Made by a program: the position numbers and the translations under genes. Shown piece after piece: positions 1 to 12,690 of a DNA stretch of 64,000 bases. How positions within the stretch are numbered: position 1 is the stretch's first letter; each line of letters begins with the position of its first letter. Below the pieces are notes generated by a model. The model did no database searches and was not told the DNA's origin. It saw only the letters and a list, made by a program, of their open reading frames with translations. Origin of the DNA: Papio anubis (Eukaryota > Chordata > Mammalia > Primates > Cercopithecidae); contig NC_044996.1 of assembly GCF_008728515.1 (NCBI RefSeq), positions 103,857,287 to 103,921,286 of the forward strand, read 5' to 3'.

Positions 1-498
1 TGACCTTTTGAATCAAGGACTTTTTGTAACAAAGACTTTTTGTAATTTAAACACTAAGAGAAGCCCAAATTGGTTTCAAAGTTGTATTTTTTCTTACTGA
101 TGTAACAAGGTATCTGAGCACATCAAGCTTGAGATTGCAGGGGAGAAGCAGGAACATTACTGGCTTACACAAAGAAAGGGGCAGCTATTCAGACACAAAC
201 TGGACTTTCAGACTGAGCCAGGCTGCCACTCACTCCCCAATGGTGAACATCTCAGACCTCACAGAAAGCATTCATTTGGAATAACTGCTGCACTGTTTGG
301 TATAAATTGTCACAATTTCAAAGGAGAGTCTTAGATGTTAGTGAGAAAAACATACTTAACTTTCCTTTGTATTTGTTTACATTATAAACCTAAAGAAGTA
401 TCTGCCTTATTGGCATCTGCCCTGTCAGTGCAGGTCAATTTGAAAGAGGAGCTGTTGAACTGGAAATGAACCATGCCTGTTAAAAAGATGCAGTATAA

Positions 499-798
499 GA
501 CCAGGAGCAGTGGCTCACACCTATAATCCCAGCACTTTGGGAGATCAATGTGGGAAGATCACTTGAGCCCAGGAGCTCAAGACCAGCCCGGGCAACAAAG
601 CAAGACCCCATCTCTACAAAAAATTTAAAAAGTAGCTGGGCATGGTGGTGTATGCCTGTGGTCCCAGCTACTCCAGAGGCTGAGGCTGGAGGATCACCTG
701 AGCCCAAGAATTCAAGGCTGCAGTAAGCTATGATCACACCACTGCACTCCAACCTGGGCAACAAAGTGAGACCCTATCCAAAAAAAAAAAAAAAAAAG
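499..798 (+). mobile_element. Alu, sense, old (AluJ-like)
   Basis: CCAGGAGCAGTGGCTCACAC to an A tail. It contains the old-type phrase AAGGCTGCAGTAAGCTATGA. Confidence 0.93.
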
Positions 799-940
799 GT
801 GCAGTATCTTCTGAATTTTGGAAGCAGGTGCCATATACAAACTCCAGTCAAATTAATGACTGTGAGGCCAAGCCCTGGACAATATTTGCATGCATGTGGT
901 TCTGAATCTCCAAACTGAGCTATTTCTAAATGAAAGTTTA

Positions 941-1213
941 GGCTAGGTACAGTGACTCACGCCTGTAATCCCAGCACTTTGGGAGGCCAAGGCGGACGGA
1001 TCACCTGAGGTCAGGAGTTCAAGACCAGCCTGGCCAACACGGTGAAACCCGTCTCTACTAAAAATACAAAAATGTGGTGGGTACCCATCATCCCAGGTAC
1101 TTAGGAGGCTGAGGCAGGAGAATCACTTGAGCCCAGGAGGTGGAGATTGCAGTGAGCTGAGATCGTGCCGCTGCACTCTAGCCTGGTCAACAGAGCGAGA
1201 CGCCGTCCCAAAA
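941..1213 (+). mobile_element. Alu, sense (AluS-like)
   Basis: GGCTAGGTACAGTGACTCAC to GACGCCGTCCC. The tail has become an AATG repeat. Confidence 0.94.
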
Positions 1214-1246
1214 ATGAATGAATGAATAAATGAATGAATGAATGAA
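1213..1246 (+). repeat. (AATG)n microsatellite in an Alu tail
   Basis: About eight AATG/AATA units follow directly from the A-tail of the Alu at 941, from which it presumably expanded. Confidence 0.95.
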
Positions 1247-1517
1247 AGCTTATTCATCATGAATGAAATAAGCCATCATTAGAATGTGCCCTCATACCCT
1301 ACATCCCATAAATAAGGCGTATTAAGCCCATTTCACGGCTAACAGGCTACATTTTAATAATATAATCAATGAAGAATTCAAGTGACTGCCATATAGAGAA
1401 ATCTAATCATTTAAAAATTTTTAATATTTAAATGTTTATGGTATACATTAAGGAAGGAACATGGCTATGACCAACTCTTGACAAGCAGCTGTTAAAACTT
1501 TGGAGTTTGGAGTTTCA

Positions 1518-1813
1518 GGCTGGGCGCGGTGGCTCACTCCTATAATCCCAGCACTTTGGGAGGCCGAGGCAGGAGGATCACTTGAGGTCAGGAGTTTGAG
1601 ACCAGCCTGGCCAACATGGTAAAACCCTGTCTTTACTAAAAATACAAAAATTAGCTAGGCATGGTGGCGCACGCCTGTAGTCTCAGCTACTTGGGAGGCC
1701 GAGGCAGGAGGATCGCTTGAACCCGGGGGTGGACGTAGCAGGGAGCTAAGATCATACCACTGCATAGTAGCCTGGGAGACAGAGCAAGACTCTGTGTCCA
1801 AAAAAAAAAAAAA
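1518..1813 (+). mobile_element. Alu, sense (AluS-like)
   Basis: GGCTGGGCGCGGTGGCTCAC to a poly-A tail. Both arms present. Confidence 0.95.
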
Positions 1814-1913
1814 TTGGCCTTTCATTTTTCTTTCTTCCTATGTTCCACATACCATGGTTGATTTGGAATTGTTTTGTTTTTTAGAATCAACATGAATTCT
1901 TCTGCCTTTTGTG

Positions 1914-2180
1914 TTTGTTTTTTCTTTCTTGTTTAAGACAGGCTCTCGTTCTGTCTCCCAGGCTGGCTTACTGTAGCCTTGACCTTGTGAGCTCAAGCAC
2001 CTTCCTACCTCAGCCACCCAAGTATCTGGACCGCAGGGGTACCACCACACCCAGCTTTTTTTTGAAGAGACAGGTCTCACCATGTTGCCCAGCCTAGTCT
2101 TAAACTCCTGGGCTCAATCAGTTCTCCTGCCTCAGCCTCCCAAAGTGCTGAGATTACAGGCATGAGTCACTGTCCCTGGC
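1914..2180 (-). mobile_element. Alu, antisense, old
   Basis: AAGACAGGCTCTCGTTCTGT to CACTGTCCCTGGC. It lies 100 bp from the opposite-strand Alu at 1518. Confidence 0.92.
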
Positions 2181-2835
2181 ATGAATTCCTTTTTAAGGAT
2201 TCCAAGTAGGGACACCCAGGGGGCATAGTTTTATGGGCCATGGATTAATTAAGGCTAATTAATCCCACTGAGCCATTTTAGGAAATATCTTTACTATATT
2301 TATGTTATTCCTGTTAACTCAATAACATTGTAAACAGCTAGGTATGAAGCCATAATTTTAAGGCTGACAAAAAGAAACAGAATTAAGTTCCCAAGAAAAA
2401 CTAAAGATTATCTAGGACTTTATTTTTTCTAGTCATGTTCTTAAAATAATAACAAGCTCAAAATTTGAAGAAGCATTATTAGAATTTGTTTAGAGGAAAC
2501 AAAACTGCCAAACTGAAACATTTACTTTAAAATGGAGAAGTACTGTGATTCTACTGAAAGGGAAATGCTTTCTGAAAGTTTTTGAGTTTGAGTAAAACAC
2601 ATTTAGTTAAATCTGTAGTTAGAAACTGATACAGAAAACTCTAAATATTTGCTATCCAAGTAGTTCCAACCTGGCACACATACGCAGCTTCTCATTTTGT
2701 GGGAAGAGATACAGAGGCATGAGTAACTGCTTTGTCCAGCTTGTTGCAGTATGCCTGTATTTAAAAATTAAAAGCACTGGTGCTAAGATGATCTTCATAT
2801 GAAATGTATAGATCAATTAGTAAAGTACAATTTGG

Positions 2836-3283
2836 CATTAGTTTGCTAGGACTGCCATAACAAAGTACCACAAGTTGCGTGGCTTAAAACAACAGAAATT
2901 GATTCTCTCATAGTTCTGGAGGCTGGAAAGTCCTTAATCAAGGAGTTGGCAGGGGCATGCTCCCTCCAAAGGATCCAGGGAAGAATCCTTCCTTGTCTCT
3001 TCCAGTTTCTAGTGGTTGCCTGCAATCCTTGGCGTTCCTTGACTCATAGATGCATCATTCCAGTCTCTGCTTCCGTCATCACATGTCATTCTCTGTGCGT
3101 GTGTGTCTGTGTATTTACATGACCTTCCACAAGGACACCAGTCATTGGACACCCTAATCCAGTATGACATCTTCATAATTAATTACATCTCCAAAGACAC
3201 TTATTTCCAAACAAGGTCACATTCTGCAGTTCTGGGTAAACATAAATTTTGAGTGAAGGACAATATTCAACCCAGTACAGCAT
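2836..3283 (-). mobile_element. MLT1-type (ERVL-MaLR) solo LTR, antisense
   Basis: The plus strand starts ATTAGTTTGCTAGGACTGCC, then CATAACAAAGTACCACAAG and CAGTTCTGGAG..., and runs to CTAATCCAGTATGACATC and a CCCAGTACA end. This is the reverse complement of MLT1 LTRs, which finish in TATTTTGTTATGGCAGC and similar. No internal retroviral sequence adjoins it. Subtype not assigned. Confidence 0.82.
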
Positions 3284-4809
3284 GGAAAACTGATTTAACC
3301 CTGAATTAATTATTTACATGTGAGTGCAAATTACACAAATCTAATATAAAATAATGAAATGTTACCCTGTCATCCATTAATTATGCTTTCTTGGAAATTG
3401 GTGTGTTAAAGTGTTATTTATGTCTTGTAATGATACTTTGAATCAGAGTTGGAATTTGTATGTGATACATTGAAAGGTCAGTGGGTGGGTGAGTTTTTGA
3501 TGGACTGAAAAACCACGTTTTTCAGATAAAAAGCATTTCACAAATATTATTTGGTAGTAGTTTTCAGTCTTCTCAGTTTCTAGTATAAATTTTCCTATTA
3601 AAAGAATAACTATTTAGTTTGTAAATCACCAGTGTTACAAAGCATTGTTAAATGACACATCTCTCTGCCAAACTTTGACAACTAAGTTTTAAATATTAAC
3701 TGGCCATCTGTCATACCTGTGAACAGCTGTTAGCATTTGTTACTCACTGCTGTTTCCATAGTAAATGCCCCACCTAATTAAGATTATTTTTGTGGGAAGT
3801 CTCAAAATTATGGTTTCTGAAAATATAATGGGTGATTAGATTAATATAGCAATTTATTGATGGATTTTTAAAATTGTAGTAGCAATTAATTTAGAAGTCT
3901 TTATAATATTAATTTATAAGTAGACTTTTATAATAGACTTAGTAACTTTTAAATATTTCATTAGCAATTAACTGATACTTGGAATCTTTCATATTTTGTA
4001 TGGCCAACATCTTTATTATAATTTTTTACTGTTTAGGGAGAGTTAGCATTTTTCCCTCTGGCCTGGAGTTAGCCATGGAAAACTACAATTCTTGATTTAC
4101 TATTTTGCTTTTTTGAGATGACATTAAATTAGTAGCCATATTTAGAAGAGCTTATTTTTAGAACTCAGAAGTTTCCTAAAGGAAAAAGGTGGAACTTCTA
4201 CAATAATCTGGTGATAATGTTTTTGAGCAATTTGGGGTCTGAGAAGTAAGTTAAATACAATGTTAGGTTTGGATATTTAAAGAGATTGCCAATCAGGAAA
4301 TGCCAAAACTAAGTTTCCCAAGAATGTGTAGTCCAGTCCATTTGCATTTAAATGTCTAGAATAATAAAGCCTATCTGAGGACCTTCAGAGGATGAGCTAC
4401 TAGTAATTTCTCAGGGCCCCATCCAGTCTCAAGAGTCAGCTTTGTCAATTATGAAACCAGCTGCATAGTGGGCCCCTGCCCAGTTGTGGTGGTCTTTGTG
4501 CTTCTTGCCTCCTGGGGCTGTAGACTGAAGTGCATTGCTGCTCACTTTAAATTTGAGTGTCTCTCCACTGTTTTCTAACTGGATGGGCAAAACCTCCCGT
4601 ATTTGTTTCCCTCCGTGTTTTGAAGTATTATTGTCAGTGTAAAAGTACTGCATGAAACAAAATACCTGAAAGCTAGAAATACCATATGTTGTGAATATTC
4701 TCAAAGTATTTTTTCTTCTTTCTTAATGTAAGTAAATGTCAATAAGCTTAGCAAAAAAACAAAAAAGCCACTAAGCATATGGTTCTTTGTTAAGCAGCAA
4801 TAGAAAACT

Positions 4810-5905
4810 GATACAACCAGGAACAAGATGAGGATTGTCCACTCCCCACTTCTATTCACCATTGTCCCAGAGACTCTGGCCAGTGCAGTTAAGACAAGAA
4901 AAAGAAATTCAAGGCATGAAGATTGGAAAGGAAGAAGTAAAATCATCCTTTCCCAGAGATGTTATCTTGCATGTAGAAAATACTAAGGAATCCACAAAAA
5001 ATCTAATAGCATTGTAGGCAAGCTTAGCAAGGTCACAAGATACAAGATGAATATACACACGTTATCTAAATTTCTATATGTGAGCAAAAAATAACCCAAA
5101 AATAAAATTAAACAAATATTCACAATATTATAAAAAGAATAAAATAGGAATAAATCGAACAAATAATATAGGATTTGTATACTGAAAACTAAAAAAAAGC
5201 TGCGAAAGAAAGATCTAAATAAATGAACAGAAATATACTGTTGGAATGGAGTACTTAATATTGTTAAGATGGTGCTTTTCTCCACATTGATCTATAGATT
5301 CAGTGCAGTCCCTATCAACATCCCAGTAGGATTTCTTTGTAGAAGTCAACAAGGTGATCCTACAATTTATATGGAAATGCCAAAACAATTTTGTAAAAGA
5401 AAACAATTGGATAACTGATTCAAAACTTCCTATAAGGCTACAATAATCAAAATAGTGTGATGTTGGCATAAGGATAGATATACAGATCACTGAAACAGAA
5501 AAGAGTCCAGAAATGAACCCTCATATTTATGGTCAATGTTTTTCCAACAAGACTGCCAATGCAATTACATGGAAAAGGGGATAGTCGTTTTTTTTCAAAT
5601 GATCCTGGAGCAGTTGGAGATCCATATGCAAAAAATGAACTTAGACCCTGTCTCATACCATACACAAAAGAAAATTGCCTCAAAATGGATCATAGATTCA
5701 CTTTAAGAGCTTAAAACTATAAAACTTTTAAAAGAATATAGGAGTAAATCTTCATTACCTTGGGTTAGGCAAAGAGTTCTTAGATGTGACACAAGGGAAT
5801 TTGGGGGGATTAAGGAAATGTTCTAAAACTGGATGGAGATGGTGGTTGTACAAATATATGAATTTACTATCATCCCACTAGATTTCACAGGGCCATTACA
5901 CTAAA
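4810..5905 (+). mobile_element. Ancient L1M ORF2 and 3' end fragment (sense)
   Basis: Recognisable ORF2 C-terminal phrases include CAGTGCAGTCCCTATCAACA, followed by TTTATATGGAAATGCCAAAA and GATGTTGGCATAAGGATAGA. 3' UTR-like sequence is near 5815-5900. It is heavily diverged, with all frames broken. Confidence 0.82.
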
Positions 5906-6187
5906 TTAAAATTTAGCTTTGTGGCTAAGAATTTACCACGGATTCAAAAATACTAAATATGGATTTTTCTCCCAAGAACTGTTTTATTAACCAGCGTGTA
6001 GTTGTGCCTTATGGAAGAAGTCCAAATTGTGTTTTTTGTTTGAAAATGTTATGAATTACATAATTTTATGTATTTTCAATATGGAAGACACCTCAGAGCA
6101 ACTTATTTTAGTTCATTCCTTCTACATTCAAGTACATATTTGCCATTTCCAAAAATTCACAGCTTTTTGACACTTTTTTAACATCAA

Positions 6188-6645
6188 TTTTTGGTCTTTT
6201 TTATTGTGGTAAAGTATATATAACATAAAATTTGCCACTTGAACCATGTTTAAGTGTACAGTTCAATGACATTAAGTATATTCACATTGTTATACAACCA
6301 TCAGCACTATCCATCTCCAGAACTCTTTCATCTTCCCCAACTAAATGTCTGTACCCATTAAATACTAACTCCCATTCACCCCTCTCCTTAGTCCCTGGCA
6401 ACCACCCTTCTACTTTCTGTCTCTATGAATTTGACTACTCTAAGTACCACGTATATAAGTGAAATCATCCAGTATTTGCCCTTTTGTGTCTGGCTTATTT
6501 CATTTAGCATGGTATCTTCAGGGTTCATCCATGTTGTAGCATGTGTTAGAATTTTCTTCCTTTTTGAGGCTGAGTAATATTCTATCGTGCGTGTATACCA
6601 CATTTTGTTTGTCTACTCATCCAATATTGATGTTTTGTGGTTGAT
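6188..6645 (-). mobile_element. Ancient L1M 3' end (antisense)
   Basis: The reverse of typical L1M 3' UTR: TTATTGTGGTAAAGTATATA, then CCCTGGCAACCACCCTTCTA and GGGTTCATCCATGTTGTAGC. It ends before 6650. Confidence 0.85.
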
Positions 6646-8813
6646 AATTATGTGCTAGGAAAAACCAAATTCTCAGAATAAGGCTGTCTAATAGTAGGGT
6701 ATTCTGCCTTGTTCCATCTCCACACAATTACTCTTTCTAGGTTGCAAGTTAGGTCTTATGCTGTACATCTATGTGAAGGAATGTGTGATTTCCACTGAAA
6801 GTGTTAATGACTACGGGAGTCTTTCAGTTCCCTTATTTGTTCAGATAAATTACTTCTTAAAGCGAGGTTTCGAATTTACTCTAGAATACCAAGAATAACG
6901 AATCGGCTTGTCACCAGTACCAGTGTTACCCACTGAGTGCCATTCTCTTTTTATGACACCATGATCAACTTTACCAAAAGGCAAAGGAATTTGCAGAAAG
7001 CCTTCAAAGTACAACAAGCACTGATTCTTCTTTATGCTATTCTCAAGGAAAGGAGGGGTTTCCCCCTAGAAAGGAATGTGATATGCTCAGTTAAAGAATG
7101 TTCAATGGAGTGGCTTGCAGCATTCATAATCCAAGAACATAGCTGTTTTCTTCTCTTTGTGGCCCTTCAAACATTATCTCATAAAACTCTTCTGCCAGAC
7201 TGCCTTTGTGTTATTCTCTTTAAATTTTTCATGACAGAAATTCATTTTTGCTACAGCTACACCAAGTACAAATGCTTGGTGTTTACCTATGCAAAATAAA
7301 AATGCTAGCAAAAGCCAAAAATAATTAAATAAAATATTATCTGACACACCTAATGTAACATAAATGTTATCTTTTAAAGCAGCACATTAATAATGGTATG
7401 TTCATTTAATGTAAATATCATTTAACTCTTGTAGTTGCTTAAGAAGAGCCAAGCTAGGAAATGTGATTTTAACACTTTAAAAAAATAGAAAGGAAATTAA
7501 TATCATAGTGAAAATTTCTCATAGTTGGGCAAGCTCTTGTATCTGATACTAAAAAGTACCGTATTTCAGACTTTATTAAAACAAAATAAAATCTGCCTAT
7601 ATTATATCATGTAACTGGTTTTTTTTTTCTCATGCTTTCTTTTGCTCAAGAATAGGCATTATGATTTGTGTTTTACAGGGCTTAATTTTAGAGTTATTTG
7701 CCCACTTGAAAAAGGCATAGAGAACAGTCAAGCTAGGTCATCTGAGGCAAGTGTTTTGAGTTTCTCAGAAATAGCTGCCACTGACCAGAAATCTGCCACA
7801 CTGGCCTATGTTGTTAGGCCACCAAAGGCACAGTCTTCTTGGATTGAACTAGGAGGTCAAGCAAGTCTTAATTTCTTGAATTCAAAAATAAATCCCTGTA
7901 AGTGCAATGTTCTAATAAGATTAGAACAAAAGCAGCCCTGTATACAGACAAATAAAACCTAAACAAAACAAGGGCCTCCTTAGAGGTTCTTTTGCTGTCA
8001 AGATCCAAAGGATTTTTGCAGCTTTTTCAGGAAATCTTGTATTGGCCCAGATGTACTGATTTTTTAATTGCCTTTTTTGCTGACAGAAGAAAACGTTAAT
8101 AATGGATTTAGAGCAGCATATTACTAGGCCAGCTGCACTCCTTCTTGCACCTTCAAGTAAGGATATATTCTCCGTCATGATTTTACTAAAACTTGGTTTA
8201 AGCTAGCATTTCACTGCTAAGCTATTAAACTAAAGCTGGAACACCAAACTCAAGAGCATCCAGGAACATTCTTATTGGCCGCTAAATACAGTAAGCAGTT
8301 GTCCATTACACGTCCATCTTCAACTTGAGTTATGTAGTACAAACTGGGCCATGGTATTGGGAGCAGCCCTGAACCTTAGTCCAGGGAAAATCTAAATTCC
8401 AGGGTGGAACTCTTGCTCCTTGATTTCAGTGACTAGATTTAGGAATTTACACACTTTTTAAGATGAGAAACAAATTTAGTTTAAGATTTATGAAATCTTC
8501 AAAATGAATGAAATGAATCTTCAAATGAATTACCTTCAAATAAATGGAGTTTGCTATCTCCATGCAGATAGTCATCTGTATGACTATTATTTGAGTGCTT
8601 GCAACTATTTAAAATAAATTAATTTTTAGAAATTTTGTAGAATATAAAATTTCAAGAAAAACAATTTTTGGTGCAGGTAGAAGAGGCAATCTTTGTACCT
8701 CAAAAAAGAAAAATGGCCTGAGTGATTTTGATTTCTTTTTGTAACTTGTAATATCCCAGTGGTACAAAATTGTGTTTAGATTTGTAAGAAAGACAGGTTA
8801 TAGAAGTTCTTCC

Positions 8814-9137
8814 AGCCAGGTGCCGTGGCTCACGCCTGTAATCCTAACACTTTGGGAGGCCGAGGTGGGTGGATCACCTGAGGTCAGGAGTTCAAGACCA
8901 GCCTGTCCAACATGGTGAAACTCCATCTCTACTAAAAAAATAAAATAAAATAAAATACAAAAATTAGCCGGGAGTGGTGGTGCGTGCCTGTAATCCCATC
9001 TACTCAGGAGGCTAAGGCAGGAGAATCACTTGAACCCCGGAGGCAGAGGTTGCAGTAAGCCAAGATCGCGCCATCGCACTCCATCCTAGGTGACAGAGCG
9101 AGACTCTGTCTCAAAAAAAAAAAAAAAAAAAGAAAAA
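8814..9137 (+). mobile_element. Alu, sense, with target duplication
   Basis: Full-length AluS-like. AAGTTCTTCC flanks it at 8804-8813 and 9138-9147. Confidence 0.96.
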
Positions 9138-9295
9138 AAGTTCTTCCTAATGTTTAATTGTAGCTCCTTAAGTTTTTGAAAATGCCATTTTAAATTTTGC
9201 AATGTTTCTTTCACGCTTACGTTGCCCATCATACAATCTTTAGGCCACTGCTAAATACACTGCTGTTCTCCAAGCTTGAACTACATCTTTAATGA

Positions 9296-9521
9296 TGTGC
9301 AGCTTCGACCTTCCAGGCTCAGGCAATCCTCCCACCTCAGCCCCCCAAGTAGCTGGGTTTATAGGAGTGCACCACCATGCCTGGCTAATTTTTGTATTTT
9401 TTGTAGAGACAAGGTTTCCACATGTGGCCCAGACTGGTCTCAAACGCCTATCCTCAAGCTATCTGCCCACCTCGGCCTCCCAAGGTGCTGGGATGACAGA
9501 TGCAAGCCACTGCACCTGGCC
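9296..9521 (-). mobile_element. Alu, antisense, partial, old
   Basis: CTTCGACCTTCCAGGCTCAG to CACTGCACCTGGCC. The tail-side part is degraded. Confidence 0.9.
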
Positions 9522-10184
9522 TCAACAAGCTTATATGTAAACTTGAGCAAGAAAAATAGATTTTTAGATCTTACAAAGTTTTCTGTGATCTCCAACTTCA
9601 GAAAATCAGTTCCAGTACAGTAATGGAATATCAGTTCCCTGTGTTTCAATATTAAATCAGCTTTCCCTAATATTTTGCTGGATTTCAAATGTATATGAGA
9701 AAATACCTGTTATGTATTGATGGCTGATCTGCTCAGTTCACTGAAAAGATGTGACATTGGAACTTTGTTCCTATTTATCCACATAATTCACAGAAACTGT
9801 GAAGAAAGTTCTTAATAAGATAGTCTGTGTTTCCAGAACAAGTTATTTCAGTGTTCATTATTGCTACACAGTGTAATTCTGTGCACACTGTTATTATCTG
9901 TTTTATTAGGATCATCACAGACACATGCATTAAATACTTTGCAGCTAAATATTTGACTCTTGCAAACTTTAATTCTTTTCCAGCAGGAAACTTCTTCAGT
10001 ATCTATAAGTGATAAGATGATGGTTGCTAGTGAACATCAGTGTTCTTTGCAACCCTACAAGCCTATGCCTACAGTATAGTTGCAAAAGTTATAAACTTGT
10101 CCAAACCAATATACATTCTGGTCCTTAGATTTGGTTTTCTCTGTGCAAAAAAAAGTTAGTGGGACATACAACTCAATGATAATT

Positions 10185-10457
10185 TTTTTTTTTTTTTGAG
10201 ACGGAGTCTCGCTCTGTCGCCCAGGCTGGGGTGCAGTGGCCGGATCTCAGCTCACTGCAAGCTCCGCCTCCTGGGTTTACGCCATTCTCCTGCCTCAGCC
10301 TCCCGAGTAGCTGGGACTACAAGCGGCTGCCACCTCACCCGGCTAGTTTTTTGTATTTTTTAGTAGAGACGGGGTTTCACTGTGTTAGCCAGGATGGTCT
10401 CGATCTCCTGACCTCGTGATCCGCCCGCCTCAGCCTCCCAAAGTGCTGGGATTACAG
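10185..10457 (-). mobile_element. AluY, antisense, head-truncated, Old World monkey-like
   Basis: Low divergence, with GGCCGGATCTCAGCTCACTG and CACCCGGCTAGTTTTTTG. AATGATAATT flanks it at 10175-10184 and 10458-10467. It stops at GGGATTACAG, so the head of the element is missing although the insertion is bounded by duplications. Confidence 0.95.
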
Positions 10458-10975
10458 AATGATAATTATTTTATAGCTTCTTACCATGCATTCCATTTTA
10501 AATGTTGATCTTGATAAATACTGCACATACACTATGAGCCAAACAAAGGTTTCTATTTGAGAACTAAGAAATCAGAAGATAATGTGATATCATGGAGTAT
10601 GATAAAAAATGAAACTTGATTTAGTGCTTTGAATGTAAATAAAAGGTGACATATTAACCGATTTCATCATTCTTATGTTTGAAAGTACAGTCTCAGGAGA
10701 TTTGAATTTAATATCACCACCAAGTTTATTCTGCTTCATTTGAAACAACCCATGTCAAATGTAGAATGTGGTCTCTTTAATGAACTGTGGCGACACTTCC
10801 TAAGACAGAAAGATGAATGAAGCGTGTCAGTGTAGCTATGTGTGGTCATATCTGACTCAGTGCCAGAGATTTGCAGAGAGCAGGCCTATCTGTGAGTGAG
10901 ACAATATGAGACAGTCTGTTTCCCTTGCAGCTGTTCACATTTCCTTGTTTTGCCCTGGTGTTGTATGTGCGTGTT

Positions 10976-11001
10976 TTTTTTTGTTTGTTTGTTTGTTTGT
11001 T
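10976..11001 (+). repeat. (GTTT)n repeat
   Basis: A T run followed by five GTTT-type units. Confidence 0.9.
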
Positions 11002-11060
11002 TTAATAAAAAGTGCTGAATTTGCGTAATGGTAATTTCATTAGAAAAAGAGAGTAAACAA

Positions 11061-11365
11061 GGCTGGGCGCAGTGGCTCAGGCCTGTAATCCCAGCACTTT
11101 GGGAGGCCAAGACAGGTGGATCATGAGGTCAGGAGATCGAGACCATCCTGCCTAACACGGCGAAACTCCGTCTTTACTAAAAATACGAAAAAAAAATTAG
11201 CCAGGCCTGGTGGTGGGCGCCTGTAGTCCCAGCTACTCAGGAGGCTGAGGCAGGAGAATGGCATGAACCCATGAGGTGGAGGTTGCAGTGAGCCAAGATC
11301 GCGCCACTGCACTCCAGCCTGGGTGACAGAGCGAGACTCTGTCTCAAAAAAAAAAGAAAAAGAAA
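11061..11365 (+). mobile_element. AluY-like, sense, with 18-bp target duplication
   Basis: CATGAGGTCAGGAGATCGAG is AluY-type. The duplication AGAAAAAGAGAGTAAACA is at 11042-11059 and 11366-11383. Confidence 0.96.
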
Positions 11366-11564
11366 AGAAAAAGAGAGTAAACAGTAACAGATTCATTCTT
11401 GTTTTCCCTCTGGGGATAATTTATTAACATTCTTCCTTCTATCTTCCTCCCCCTTCACACCTCAGCTTTACAAATATACCTGATATCTTCAAATTTCAGG
11501 AAAGCAAATAGCAAGAGGAAATAATTTCATTTTGTCATTCCAATATACCTTGAATTTAAGCTTC

Positions 11565-11765
11565 TAGAGCAGGCATTCACAAACTATGACTGTTAGGCCA
11601 AATCCAGCTGGCCACCTGTTTTTTGTAAATAAAGTTTTATTGGAACACAGCCATGCTCATTCATTTATGGATTATTAACAGCCGCCCTCACACAACACAA
11701 CAGGGTTTAGTGGCTGTGACAGAGACCATATGGCCTGCAAAGCCTAAAATATTTCCTATCTTGCC
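11565..11765 (+). mobile_element. hAT-Charlie-like DNA transposon relic
   Basis: The sequence CACAAACTATGACTGTTAGG, then CCAAATCCAGCTGGCCACCT, TAAAGTTTTATTGGAACACA and CTGCAAAGCCTAAAATATTT matches a common old MER-type element whose exact family name I cannot give with certainty. Confidence 0.65.
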
Positions 11766-11792
11766 AGGATAGGATTAGGATCCTGACATTCT

Positions 11793-12045
11793 ATTTTTTT
11801 CTTTTTTTTTTTTTTTTTTCTTGAGACAGAGTCTCTCTCTGTTGCCCAGGCTAGAGTCCAATGGGGTGATCTCGGCTCACTGCAACCTCCGCCTCTCGGG
11901 TTTAAGCGATCCTCTCGCCTCAGCTACCCTAGTAGCTGGGACTACAGGCGTGCACCACCACACCCGGCTAATTTTTGTATTTTTAGTAGAGAGGGGTTTC
12001 GTCATGTTGGCCAGGCTAGTCTCGAACTCCTCACCTCAGGTGAGA
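11793..12045 (-). mobile_element. Alu, antisense, head-truncated, with target duplication
   Basis: It ends at CTCCTCACCTCAGG. ATCCTGACATTCT flanks it at 11780-11792 and 12046-12058. Confidence 0.94.
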
Positions 12046-12239
12046 ATCCTGACATTCTTTAACATGGCAAGGCTTGTAATTGATTAGCTAATAGTTTTCA
12101 AATCATATTGAGTGTATTTTTTCCCTGCAGCCTATAAATAGAATTTTATACAGCTTTTTTCCCAAGTATTTGCCAAAGACCTCTCCCTGGCACAAGGCAC
12201 TGTGTATTACTGAATTCTAGTAACAAGCTGAGGAGATCT

Positions 12240-12379
12240 GGATGAGAGAAAGGACAGCATATCAGCAGGGCAGGGTCAGGTCCCTGCTACTCTGGCTGTA
12301 TGACCCTGACCATGACACTTCACCTGACTGGAACTCAGCTTTTGACTTTTTAAAATGGAGGAGTTGAATCATGTTGACA
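12240..12379 (+). repeat. MIR fragment
   Basis: CTACTCTGGCTGTATGACCC and TTTTTAAAATGGAGGAGTTG follow the MIR core. An antisense Alu inserted at its 3' side. Confidence 0.65.
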
Positions 12380-12390
12380 CCTAAGGTCTC

Positions 12391-12690
12391 CTCTTTTTTT
12401 TTTTTTTTTGTACCCCAAACAGAGTCTCATTCTGTCACCCAGGCTGGAGTGCAGTGGCACAATCACAGTTCACTCATCCTGGGCTCAGGGAATCCGCCCA
12501 CCTCCCCCTCTTGAGTAGCTGGAACTACAGGCAGTCACCACCACACCCAGCAAAGTTTTTTATTTTTTGTAGAGGCAGAGTCTCGTTATCTTGCCGAGGT
12601 TGGTGTTGAATTCCTGGGCTTAAGTGATATTCCTACCTCGTATGGCCTCCCCAAGTGCCAGGATTACAGGCATGAACCACCACATCTAGC
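12391..12690 (-). mobile_element. Alu, antisense, with target duplication
   Basis: CCTAAGGTCTC flanks it at 12380-12390 and 12691-12701. Old, inserted beside a MIR. Confidence 0.93.

Noticed and set aside
480..764. Minus-strand 94-codon ORF, and many similar ORFs throughout the window
   Set aside because: It lies within an Alu. The peptides show the usual Alu-derived pattern (for example LELLGSSD, ASQSAGI) and have no gene context.
2836..3283. Endogenous retrovirus with coding capacity
   Set aside because: Only a solo MLT1-type LTR; no gag, pol or env sequence adjoins it.
6937..7299. 120-codon plus-strand ORF
   Set aside because: No recognisable domain, no splice or promoter context and a composition expected by chance in AT-rich intron.
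7642..7962. 106-codon plus-strand ORF
   Set aside because: No family recognised. An open frame of this length occurs by chance in this much sequence; there is no supporting signal.
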